16,874 nt of DNA, taken from contig JBBRZI010000026.1 in NCBI GenBank assembly GCA_038236865.1, positions 1 through 16,874 on the forward strand, in the 5' to 3' direction. The first letter of the stretch is position 1. The number at the start of each line of letters is the position of its first letter. Shown piece after piece: positions 6,251 through 13,176 of the stretch. Source of the stretch: UBA4729 sp038236865 (GTDB lineage Bacteria; Patescibacteriota; Saccharimonadia; Saccharimonadales; UBA4665). The position numbers were made by a program, and so were the translations under genes. The notes beneath the pieces were generated by a model that saw nothing but the letters and a program-made list of their open reading frames with translations, searched no databases and was not told the origin of the DNA.

Positions 6251-7486
6251 CAAAGTCTTATTGTCCTGGGGCGCCAACCGGCTCTGGCCCTCGCCGAACT
6301 CGAAAGCCTCTACGGGCCCGCCAAAGTCCGCCCGATTGGTGCGCAAGCCGCCCTGCTCGACATCGATCCCTGCCTCGTCGCGTTTGACCGTCTCGGCGGC
6401 GCTGTCAAATTCTGCAAAGTTCTGACCACGCTCAAAACAACGCAGTGGCGCGAAATTGAACGCTTTTTGGTCAAATCATCGCCTGAGCACACCACCCGCA
6501 TGCCCGAAGGCAAAATGCAGCTCGGCTTGAGTGTCCAAGGGCTGGATGTCAACGTCCGCACCCTGGAGGCGACCGGTCTTAATCTCAAAAAGGCCATCCG
6601 CAAACTCGGCCGATCAGTCCGCCTGGTGCCCAACAAAGAGCTCGAGCTCAACAGTGCCCAAGTCATTCACAACCACCTCACCGGGCCGACCGGCTGGGAG
6701 CTAGTCTTGCTGCGTGACGGTTCCGAAACCATCATCGCCCAGACCGTCCGCGTTCAAGACATCTCGAGCTACACCCTACGTGACCGTGAACGCCCCAAAC
6801 GCGACGCCCGCGTTGGCATGCTGCCCCCTAAACTTGCCCAGATCATCGTTAACTTAGCTACTGGACCGCTGCCTGCAGACAAAATGTCGTCAATTTGCGA
6901 CATACCAGCCGACCAAATCATCCCCCAGCCCCATCTCGGTCAAACCGTACTCGATCCGTTCTGCGGTACCGGTGTCCTCCTGCAGGAGGCCGCCCTGATG
7001 GGCTACGACATCTATGGCTCTGATCTTGAGGCCCGTATGGTCGACTATACCAAGCGCAATCTCGACTGGCTCGAGGAAACCTACCGCCTCGATGCACTCA
7101 AGCCGCGGCTCGAAGTCGGTGACGCCACCGCCTACTCCTGGGCACCACCCGTAGCGTTCGTCGCGGCCGAGGCTTACCTTGGACGACCCTTCACCGCCCA
7201 GCCACCGGCCGAAATCCTCGCCCAAACCGCCAGCGACTGCAACTTAATCATCAAGCGCTTTTTGCAGAATATTCATGCGCAAGTCCCGGCGGGCACCCGT
7301 TTCTGTTTGGCGATCCCGGCGTGGCAAATCCGCACCAATCAATTTAAGCACCTACCCCTGGTTGACCAGATTAGCGAAATGGGCTATAATCGAGTGAGTT
7401 TTGAGCACGCCTCCGACGATTCCCTGCTGTACTATCGGCCAGACCAAATCGTCGCCCGCGAGCTCCTAATATTAACAAAGCGGTAA
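6239..7486 (+). CDS. THUMP/Trm11-like RNA methyltransferase with a degenerate catalytic motif
   Basis: The 415-residue protein resembles Trm11/RlmKL-type enzymes that methylate guanosine N2 in RNA. The N-terminal 170 residues fit a THUMP-like RNA-binding module. Residues 177-207 (YTLRDRERPKRDARVGMLPPKLAQIIVNLA) are the linker typical of this group. The SAM motif I is LDPFCGTGVLLQEA (238-251), followed by GSDLEARMVDYTKRNL (260-275). Where the family carries (D/N)PPY, this protein has AEAYLGRPF (310-318), so the usual base-flipping and catalytic residues are missing. The ATG at 6239 is chosen because AAAGGAG lies 7 nt upstream; a longer in-frame reading from 6146 would run through the leader hairpin. 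It is one of only two plus-strand genes here. The exact substrate is unknown. Confidence 0.8.
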   Translation: MGSMQSLIVLGRQPALALAELESLYGPAKVRPIGAQAALLDIDPCLVAFDRLGGAVKFCKVLTTLKTTQWREIERFLVKSSPEHTTRMPEGKMQLGLSVQGLDVNVRTLEATGLNLKKAIRKLGRSVRLVPNKELELNSAQVIHNHLTGPTGWELVLLRDGSETIIAQTVRVQDISSYTLRDRERPKRDARVGMLPPKLAQIIVNLATGPLPADKMSSICDIPADQIIPQPHLGQTVLDPFCGTGVLLQEAALMGYDIYGSDLEARMVDYTKRNLDWLEETYRLDALKPRLEVGDATAYSWAPPVAFVAAEAYLGRPFTAQPPAEILAQTASDCNLIIKRFLQNIHAQVPAGTRFCLAIPAWQIRTNQFKHLPLVDQISEMGYNRVSFEHASDDSLLYYRPDQIVARELLILTKR

Positions 7487-7492
7487 TGTGTC

Positions 7493-7638
7493 CCCACACT
7501 GTTAAGGTTTAACGTGGGTGGATGCAGAACAAGGCGACAGCGAGGAGCGCACGGAGCCGTACGAAACGTACGGTGAAGCAGCACCGGAGCTGACAACGCA
7601 GTAATGCGCCGCCCTCGTTGAACCGCCCACAAAAGGAG
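7493..7638 (+). ncRNA. Structured leader upstream of rpmA with alternative folds
   Basis: Fold A: CCCAC (7493-7497) and GTTAA (7501-7505) pair with TTAAC (7509-7513) and GTGGG (7514-7518). Fold B: GTGGGTGG (7514-7521) pairs with CCGCCCAC (7623-7630), then CAGCGAGG (7538-7545) with CCTCGTTG (7613-7620), then GCGCA (7547-7551) with TGCGC (7605-7609), and the hairpin CCGTACG-AAA-CGTACGG (7557-7573) inside. GTGGG is shared, so A and B exclude each other. AAAGGAG (7632-7638) follows directly. It could be an autoregulatory ribosomal-protein leader or an inserted palindromic repeat. No Rfam family is recognised. Confidence 0.6.
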
Positions 7639-7643
7639 AATCT

Positions 7644-7916
7644 ATGTCACATGTGAAAGCTGGCGGTACAGCCAAAAATACCCGCGACTCACCCGGCCAG
7701 CGCTTAGGCGTCAAGCTATTCGGTGGGCAAAAAGTCAAAGTCGGCCAAGTCATCGTCCGCCAAGTCGGCCTCAGCAAGCGGGGTGGCGTCGGCACGAGCA
7801 TCAGCCGCAACTACACCATCCACGCCGCTAAAGACGGTATCGTCACGTTCGGCAGCCGTAAGGTCCGCACCTTCAGCGGCCGTAGCGTTCGCCGCACCGA
7901 AGTCACCGTCGTCTAG
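7644..7916 (+). CDS. rpmA: 50S ribosomal protein L27
   Basis: L27 is a small protein of the large ribosomal subunit whose N-terminal tail reaches the peptidyl transferase centre. The 90-residue product begins MSHVKAGGTAKNTRDSPGQR and continues with LGVKLFGGQKVKVGQVIVRQ, GVGTSISRNYTIHAAKDG and IVTFGSRK, a clear full-length match. The ATG at 7644 has AAAGGAG 5 nt upstream. It has no rplU (L21) partner in this window, although the two are usually adjacent. The gene ends 16 bp before a strong bidirectional terminator. Its third-position C preference matches the C-rich plus strand of the region. Confidence 0.97.
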   Translation: MSHVKAGGTAKNTRDSPGQRLGVKLFGGQKVKVGQVIVRQVGLSKRGGVGTSISRNYTIHAAKDGIVTFGSRKVRTFSGRSVRRTEVTVV

Positions 7917-7932
7917 AAAAATTGTTCGTCCA

Positions 7933-7963
7933 TAAAAACACCCGGATACTCCGGGTGTTTTTA
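7933..7963. terminator. Bidirectional rho-independent terminator
   Basis: A perfect 14-bp stem (7933-7946 with 7950-7963) has a GC-rich core, CACCCGGA with TCCGGGTG, a TAC loop, and runs of A on the left and T on the right, so it works in both directions. It separates convergent rpmA (plus) and the lipoprotein gene (minus), whose TAA stop at 7963-7961 lies inside the stem. Confidence 0.95.
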
Positions 7964-8608
7964 TGATACCGGCGGGAAATTACCGGGGTTCTCGGCTGGA
8001 GTACAGGCAGCCAGCTCAGTGAATACGCCGGCATCACCCAAGAGCTTATCGGCACCATATTGATAAATTACCATAACCCGGCCAGCCGCAGTCTTCTCAA
8101 CGCCGAAACCCGGTGCGGCCGCCTGCGCTAGCTGCAACGTCTCTTTATTCACGAAGTCATTACGATGCACAGGATCGGCGGGTACGGGTATTCTAGCAAC
8201 ATCCCAGATGGTACTTGCCTTTCCATCGGCGCCGCTGATCGGCTCTCCCGCAACCTGACAGACTATCGTTACCTCGTGCTTGCCCTCGAGCGGCCACTTG
8301 GCGCCGGCTGGTAATTCGTAGGCGTTAGCATAGCCGCCGGTTTGGCGAGCTGGCTGATGGTAGAACAAAGTCGCACATGGCCGCGGACCACCGCGGGGAC
8401 AGGTGGTGGCCGAGCCAATCAGTGGCGATAGATCCGATTGAACCAACACAACTTCGGCAGTTTTGGTCGTGGGCGCAGCCGATTTAACCGCCGAGGCCCC
8501 GACACTGTCTTTTCCTGGGCTACAGCCCGCTAAAAGCAGTGCCATCGCCGCAAGCGGCACAACATAGGTAGCATACTCATACGTATTCTTAGACCTAAAC
8601 TCGCTCAT
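7961..8608 (-). CDS. Putative lipoprotein of unknown function
   Basis: The 215-residue protein has a hydrophobic segment (VVPLAAMALLLAGC) with a lipobox ending at Cys29, so it should be lipid-anchored after signal peptidase II cleavage. A Ser/Ala/Thr-rich linker follows (30-52), then a domain with four further Cys (near 69, 78, 117 and 202) that could form disulfides outside the cell. Motifs include YANAYELPAGAKWPLEGKHE. No family is recognised. The gene is convergent with rpmA and has its own extended -10 just 6 bp before the ATG. Confidence 0.75.
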   Translation of the reverse strand: MSEFRSKNTYEYATYVVPLAAMALLLAGCSPGKDSVGASAVKSAAPTTKTAEVVLVQSDLSPLIGSATTCPRGGPRPCATLFYHQPARQTGGYANAYELPAGAKWPLEGKHEVTIVCQVAGEPISGADGKASTIWDVARIPVPADPVHRNDFVNKETLQLAQAAAPGFGVEKTAAGRVMVIYQYGADKLLGDAGVFTELAACTPAENPGNFPPVS

Positions 8609-8614
8609 GTGTCA

Positions 8615-8623
8615 ATTATAACA
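8615..8623 (-). promoter_or_regulatory. Extended -10 promoter of the lipoprotein gene
   Basis: The minus strand reads TGTTATAAT, a perfect extended -10, 6 bp before the ATG at 8608. Transcription would start at or next to the A of the ATG, giving a leaderless mRNA. No -35 is evident. Confidence 0.55.
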
Positions 8624-8708
8624 CCCTATCACGGGTTTATCTTAATGGTTAGCGACCAGTCTGGCGCGCGTATGGTTTGCCGCACTGAAAAGTTAAGTGA
8701 CGATACTA

Positions 8709-10226
8709 CTAACTCCGGGCGCGTTGGTCACGGTACTGCCTAATTGGCGCAAACGTTGCCAAGAGTGGCGTAATGTCGGCATAGTAACCGTCCATTTCCT
8801 GACGCATCGTGGCCGGTAGCCCATCTGATTGCGTCTTGTACTCGAGTGGTTTTGAGGTAAGGATGCCAGAATATAGTAGGGCTTTATCGGTACCGAACGG
8901 CGTTGCTTCATTATCTACGCTCCGAATTCTATCAATCCAGACCCGGCCGGTTTGATCACGTTTCATGTGCCACTCAACACCCGACTTCGTGTAGACTTCA
9001 CGAGTCACGCTACCCAGTATCGGGTGCATGTCGACCCGGCTTTGCGAAGGTTTGGCCGAGAAATCCGGTACCATGCCGCTTTGCTCGAGGGCGGTATTCA
9101 TGCGCTGCACGTAAGCCGCTAGCTGCGTAGCGTCACCGCCCAGGTACTCCCTGAGGTCAGCCTTTGAGAGCCGGCCAGCGGGCAAACGGAAGAGCAGCTT
9201 GGCGAGCTTAGCGTCTGGCAGTGAGTAGACGTCACAGTTTGACTCAAAGTCTTTAAACAATGTGGTCGCGGCGGCTTCGTCGTGTACGTAATCCTCTTGG
9301 CTGGCTAACGGTAACCCCGTTACCCCGTCGATCGATTCAAGGAGTTTAGCTGCAAAGTCCGGATTGAGCTGGGTATCCTGCGTATACTGCGCGGCGCTGC
9401 TCATTTCGGCGCCCTTCATTTGCCGCTTCTGGCGAATTCCACCTACCCGTACCTCTTCAAAGCCCTGCGAACTGCGCAGATTTCCTTCTGACACCGATGT
9501 ATAGACCATGAAGCGTCGCGCGTTCCCCTTTTTGTCACGAGAGCTAACAACGTACATATCGCCGCGGCCAGTGGTTGGGATAGCCCCTTCAACTTGATAC
9601 TTAATGTTGCCGACTGAAAATTCCGGAGTTCGCAGCGGTATGGCTTCGGTAGTAGCTGTCCGTCCGAGCTGCCGTCCGAGCTTATTGGCGCGTTGGCTTC
9701 GGTTCGTTTCGGCCGATGTGACAACGCTCGTACCGTTTGATGATTCCAGGTCACTCAGCCGTAATATACCCTCAGAAATACTGGCACTAAAGTGGCGGCG
9801 TGATACTTTAGAATCATCGAGTCCGAGGCGGCCCGCACCAGACTCTTGGCGTCCAAAATTGACGGTTCCCTTGTCGGCAGTTAGGCTCACGAGCGGTAGT
9901 TTTACATTATCGTGGCTGGCTTCTTCTTGATCATCGAACCCGGCATCGGTGAGCATCACCCAGTCAGGAACAACATTACCGTGATCGTCCTTAAACACAT
10001 AGAGCTTAATCGGTACACCGCCGGCGTCAATAATACCCGCTAGCCCCGTTTGCTCATCGATGAGCGGCATATTGGTGATATCAATCTCTAGCGGGTTTTG
10101 ACCCAAATCTTGGACGCTCAATTGCTCGGGGGCCAGCAGTTCGGGACGAGCATTCACGCGGCGCAAGTCAAAGGTTTGGGGAGCTAGCTCGAGGTTGGTT
10201 GGTGGATATTGGTTAAAATTAGACAT
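8709..10226 (-). CDS. FHA-domain protein with a large uncharacterised C-terminal region
   Basis: The 505-residue protein is predicted to be cytoplasmic: no signal peptide or membrane helix is seen. An FHA domain at about residues 117-170 shows all the hallmarks: VNFGRQ (GR at 125-126), VSRRHF (S142, R143, H145) and DLESSNGTSV (N164, G165, T166). FHA domains bind phosphothreonine peptides. The first 110 residues form a separate domain that contains PIKLYVFKDDHGNVVPDWVML. The 300-residue C-terminal part, with MYVVSSRDKKGNARRFMVYT and WHMKRDQTGRVWIDRIRS, is not recognised. No Ser/Thr kinase or phosphatase gene lies in the window. The ATG at 10226 has a weak ribosome site; a TTGACT box lies upstream. 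Confidence 0.8.
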   Translation of the reverse strand: MSNFNQYPPTNLELAPQTFDLRRVNARPELLAPEQLSVQDLGQNPLEIDITNMPLIDEQTGLAGIIDAGGVPIKLYVFKDDHGNVVPDWVMLTDAGFDDQEEASHDNVKLPLVSLTADKGTVNFGRQESGAGRLGLDDSKVSRRHFSASISEGILRLSDLESSNGTSVVTSAETNRSQRANKLGRQLGRTATTEAIPLRTPEFSVGNIKYQVEGAIPTTGRGDMYVVSSRDKKGNARRFMVYTSVSEGNLRSSQGFEEVRVGGIRQKRQMKGAEMSSAAQYTQDTQLNPDFAAKLLESIDGVTGLPLASQEDYVHDEAAATTLFKDFESNCDVYSLPDAKLAKLLFRLPAGRLSKADLREYLGGDATQLAAYVQRMNTALEQSGMVPDFSAKPSQSRVDMHPILGSVTREVYTKSGVEWHMKRDQTGRVWIDRIRSVDNEATPFGTDKALLYSGILTSKPLEYKTQSDGLPATMRQEMDGYYADITPLLATFAPIRQYRDQRARS

Positions 10227-10248
10227 ATTTGTTTTATTACCTATTAAA

Positions 10249-10277
10249 ACATTAGCATAATTTGTCTAACAAGTCAA
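10249..10277 (-). promoter_or_regulatory. Promoter of the FHA-protein gene
   Basis: On the minus strand, TTGACT (10277-10272), a 17-bp spacer and TAATGT (10254-10249) preceded by TGC form a -35/extended -10 pair. The start would lie near 10242, about 16 nt before the ATG. Confidence 0.45.
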
Positions 10278-10380
10278 TTATATGGAGCGGCTGCTTTGAA
10301 CTCGCAATCTACGATTTGGCCTCCGCCCGCCCTGGCCAATGGCACAAGCTAATTATGCGTATCTGAGCGACGGAGCAGTA

Positions 10381-10887
10381 TCAAGCGACTTGGGCTTGGT
10401 CGGCGGTGCGGGGTGCACGAATCCACGATGCCATACCAACAATGTTGCCAGCGAAGAACGCCGTATCGCCGGGCACGATAACTACAGAATCAGCAAATAG
10501 CTCGGAGGCCGTCTGCAGGACGTGCGCGACTGCGCCGCGAAGTTCAGGTTTGATGCGGTTGCTGGCAATGCACGACCGTAAGCGGGCCAACCCCGTCACC
10601 CCCGGCGCCCATCTGGTTTGATCGGTCGCGACTGTGCCGTATACGGCATCCCCTAATTCGAGTAACTCCGTCCAACGGACTTGCAGGTCAGGTGGTAACT
10701 GGCTCGGGTTACCGTCCTCAAGATATAATAACGGGTTTCGGAGACCGATCTCGGCCCGATCGGCTTGCGACAGACCCGCCGTGTAGTGCTGGGCCCATTC
10801 TGCACCCAAAGCCCGCTGCTGGTCGGCGATCGTTTGAGGATCGAAAGATACGGTGAATGGTCCGACAGATTCTGGTATATTGATCAT
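10381..10887 (-). CDS. Hypothetical soluble protein
   Basis: The 168-residue protein has no membrane segment or signal peptide. It is Ala/Leu-rich and mildly acidic, with a mostly helical look. Recognisable stretches are IGLRNPLLYLEDGNPSQLPP and, near the C-terminus, SVVIVPGDTAFFAGNIVGMA. I do not recognise a family. The ATG at 10887 has AAGG 6 nt upstream. It lies 80 bp after the receiver gene and 154 bp before the FHA-protein gene, all in the same direction, so it may belong to a signalling neighbourhood, but nothing in its sequence shows that. Confidence 0.65.
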   Translation of the reverse strand: MINIPESVGPFTVSFDPQTIADQQRALGAEWAQHYTAGLSQADRAEIGLRNPLLYLEDGNPSQLPPDLQVRWTELLELGDAVYGTVATDQTRWAPGVTGLARLRSCIASNRIKPELRGAVAHVLQTASELFADSVVIVPGDTAFFAGNIVGMASWIRAPRTADQAQVA

Positions 10888-10967
10888 GGGTAACCTTAAC
10901 TGGTCAGGTAGTTACTTACACGTGCCGACCGAGGACAGGTGTGTATTTTCCGATGACTATTACTGAG

Positions 10968-11399
10968 CTAGGTGACGTTGAGGTGGTGCTTAATGCGATC
11001 GACGACGTCAGCGATAACAACTTGTGACTTCACGAGATAATCGTCGGCGCCGAGGCTTTCGGCCCGCTCTTTGTCGCTGTCTTGGCTGAGGGCCGTCAGC
11101 ATGATAACTTTGAGATTGGCAGTCTCTGGCGTGTTGCGTAGGATATCGAGGACATCAAAACCGCTGACTTTGGGCATCATCACGTCGAGCAACACGAGAT
11201 CGGGGCGGAAGCTAATGGCGGACGCCAGCGCGTCTTCCCCGTTGGCGACCCGGCGGACTTCAAAATTTTCGGCTTGCAGGCGCGTCAGATAGACATTAGC
11301 TAGGGCATCATCGTCTTCGACGAGTAAAATACGCTTTGGGTGCACACCAGGTTGGGGTGTGTTCGGGTCCGGCGTTTGAGGTATTTGTGTAGGTTCCAT
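10968..11399 (-). CDS. Stand-alone CheY-like response regulator receiver
   Basis: The 143-residue protein is a canonical receiver: ILLVEDDDAL with the acidic pocket D29/D30, DLVLLDVMMPKVSGFDVL with phospho-acceptor D72, VIMLTAL with T102, and DDYLVKS with K124. A flexible Pro/Thr-rich tail of about 20 residues precedes the domain, and there is no output domain, so it should work by protein contact. The ATG at 11399 is 15 bp after the pyrG stop, and no strong ribosome site is seen. In contrast to the Glu51 protein at 1109-1492, all phosphorylation residues are intact. No intact histidine kinase gene is present in the window. Confidence 0.92.
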   Translation of the reverse strand: MEPTQIPQTPDPNTPQPGVHPKRILLVEDDDALANVYLTRLQAENFEVRRVANGEDALASAISFRPDLVLLDVMMPKVSGFDVLDILRNTPETANLKVIMLTALSQDSDKERAESLGADDYLVKSQVVIADVVDRIKHHLNVT

Positions 11400-11414
11400 A
11401 CTGTTTACGTTAAC

Positions 11415-13034
11415 TTACTTCAGCTTCTTTTGCAATATTGCTTTAATAAAACCGTCAAATAAAGGGTGCGGCCGATTGGGTCGGCTCTTGAGTTCGGGGT
11501 GGAACTGGCTGGCTACAAAAAATGGATGGTCAATGCCCTCGATAACCTCGACCAGACCGGTCTTGGGGTTGGTACCGACGGCGCGAATGCCCCACTGCTC
11601 ATACTGGGCAACATAGTCGTTATTACATTCATAACGGTGGCGGTGGCGTTCAACGATCGAAACTGTGCCATAGCATTTGGCGGCCAGGCTGCCAGCCGTG
11701 AGTTCGCAGTCATAATCGCCAAGGCGCATCGTGCCGCCGGTGTTTTCTTTGCCTTTTTGGTCGGTCATTGTAGCAATGACTGGGTCAGCCGTCGCCGGAT
11801 CGACTTCTGTGGTGTTGGCACCGGTGAGGCCATAGGTGCGCGCGGCGGCGATGACGGCCATGTGCAAGCCATAGCAAAGCCCCAGGTAGGGTTGTTTGTG
11901 GCTGAGCGCAAACTGGGCCGCTTTGATCTTGCCCTCAACGCCACGGATACCGAAGCCGCCCGGCACGACGATACCGTCGTAAGACTTCAAGCCGTCGGCC
12001 ACACCATCGGTTTCGTCTAGCTTACCGGCGTCGACCCAAACAATATTGAGATTAACGTCGTTCCACCAGGCAGCAGCCTTGAGAGCCTCCAGCACCGACA
12101 TGTACGCGTCCGAGTTATCCATGTACTTGGCGATGAGACCGACGGTGACTGTTTTGTCAAAAGTAGTGGTGGCTCGTTTGACGACGTCACGCCACTCGGC
12201 CAAATCCGGTTTAGCTGGATCGAGGCCGAGGCGCCGCGCGATGACGTCGGCGATGCCGTTGTCTTCAAGCGTTAAGGGAACTTCATAAATACTGGCGGCA
12301 TTGGGTAATAAGGCAATGGCTTCTTCGGCCACACCACTGAACAAGCTCAATTTGCTGCGCACGCTTGTGGGGGCTAACTCTTCGCTTCGGGCAACCAAAA
12401 TATCCGGCGCGATGCCGAGCCCCCGTAATTCACGCACGGAGTTCTGGGCTGGCTTGGTTTTGGTTTCTTGGCTCGCGCCGAGGTATGGCAAATAAACGAC
12501 ATGGACGTAGAGGCAGTTTTCGGCCCCCACCCGCAAACCAAATTCCCGAATGGCCTCGATGAAGCTGAGTGACTCATAATCGCCGACCGTACCGCCAATT
12601 TCAACCAAGTGAACATCGAAGGTGTGACCGGCTTCGACGATGTAGTCTTGGATGGCGGTCGTGACCTGGGGAATAATCTGGACAGAACGCCCCTCGTACT
12701 TGCCGTCCCGCTCGTCCAGGATAACTTTGAGCAAAACTCGGCCGCTCATCAAACTACTGGCCTGCGTCAGCTCCTCATCAATAAACCGCTCATAGTGGCC
12801 AAGGTCGAGGTCCGTTTCGGCGCCATCGCGAGTCACAAAGCATTCACCGTGTTCGCGCGGGTTGAGCAGGCCGGCGTCGACATTCAGGTACGGATCACAT
12901 TTTTGGAGGTTCACGCGCAAACCGCGCGCCTTCAGTAGGTTAGCGATTGAGGCGGCGGTGATACCCTTTCCGAGTCCGGAAAGCACACCACCAGTTACAA
13001 ATACATACTTCGTCGGCCGCTTGTCTGCCACCAT
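11415..13034 (-). CDS. pyrG: CTP synthase
   Basis: CTP synthase makes CTP from UTP using ATP and glutamine. The 539-residue protein is full length. The synthase half starts with TKYVFVTGGVLSGLGKGITA (P-loop at about 15-25) and has CDPYLNVDAGLLNPREHGE and GGTVGDYES. The glutaminase half has VPGGFGIRGVEGK, the nucleophile C387 in YLGLCYGLHMAVI, and H512/E514 in QFHPELKSRP. The residue after the nucleophile motif is His where E. coli has Gln (GMQ), a small deviation. The ATG at 13034 follows AGGGAG closely. It is preceded by the octad palindrome and a possible promoter. Confidence 0.97.
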   Translation of the reverse strand: MVADKRPTKYVFVTGGVLSGLGKGITAASIANLLKARGLRVNLQKCDPYLNVDAGLLNPREHGECFVTRDGAETDLDLGHYERFIDEELTQASSLMSGRVLLKVILDERDGKYEGRSVQIIPQVTTAIQDYIVEAGHTFDVHLVEIGGTVGDYESLSFIEAIREFGLRVGAENCLYVHVVYLPYLGASQETKTKPAQNSVRELRGLGIAPDILVARSEELAPTSVRSKLSLFSGVAEEAIALLPNAASIYEVPLTLEDNGIADVIARRLGLDPAKPDLAEWRDVVKRATTTFDKTVTVGLIAKYMDNSDAYMSVLEALKAAAWWNDVNLNIVWVDAGKLDETDGVADGLKSYDGIVVPGGFGIRGVEGKIKAAQFALSHKQPYLGLCYGLHMAVIAAARTYGLTGANTTEVDPATADPVIATMTDQKGKENTGGTMRLGDYDCELTAGSLAAKCYGTVSIVERHRHRYECNNDYVAQYEQWGIRAVGTNPKTGLVEVIEGIDHPFFVASQFHPELKSRPNRPHPLFDGFIKAILQKKLK

Positions 13035-13055
13035 TGCTCCCTCTTATTTCACCTT

Positions 13056-13084
13056 ATCTTAACGTACTCTCGGCCCGGCTACAA
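13056..13084 (-). promoter_or_regulatory. Possible pyrG promoter
   Basis: On the minus strand, TTGTAG (13084-13079), a 17-bp spacer and TAAGAT (13061-13056) lie just upstream of pyrG and directly after the octad palindrome. The match to consensus is moderate. Confidence 0.35.
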
Positions 13085-13085
13085 G

Positions 13086-13176
13086 TAGTTGGATAGTGAG
13101 ATAGTGAGATAGTGAGATAGTGAGCTACAGCTCGAGCCAACTATCCGGCTATAAAAACTATCCAACTATCCAACTA
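13086..13176. repeat. Palindromic octad-repeat element between ctpA and pyrG
   Basis: The left arm has five 8-nt units: TAGTTGGA, TAGTGAGA three times, and TAGTGAGC (13086-13125). The centre has GAGCTACAGCTC (13122-13133). The right arm (13137-13176) carries CCAACTAT- and AACTATCC-type units, the reverse complement of the left with G-T pairs and one diverged unit. On the minus strand the element opens with the TAG stop of the protease gene (13176-13174). It shares its TAGTTGG unit, its centre and its placement with 3022-3120. It is probably the 3' end structure of the protease transcript. Confidence 0.8.

Noticed and set aside
7384..7390. TATAAT near the end of the Trm11-like gene as an rpmA promoter
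   Set aside because: It lies in coding sequence (codons of MGYNR), has no convincing -35, and is far from the leader start. It remains possible but is not supported.
6239..7916. Horizontal transfer of the two plus-strand genes because of their C-rich codons
   Set aside because: The plus strand is C-rich across the whole window, so strand skew explains the difference; no mobile element or att-like repeat flanks them.
10261..10360. A tRNA-like stretch with GAGTTCAAAGC on the minus strand
   Set aside because: No matching acceptor, D or anticodon stems could be drawn around it.
11466..12020. A 184-codon plus-strand frame antisense to pyrG
   Set aside because: It is a shadow frame over a highly conserved CTP synthase gene and has no recognisable protein features.
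13086..13176. Tandem short repeats as a CRISPR array
   Set aside because: Units are only 8 nt with no spacers, and the two halves are inverted, forming a palindrome. The same holds for 3022-3120.
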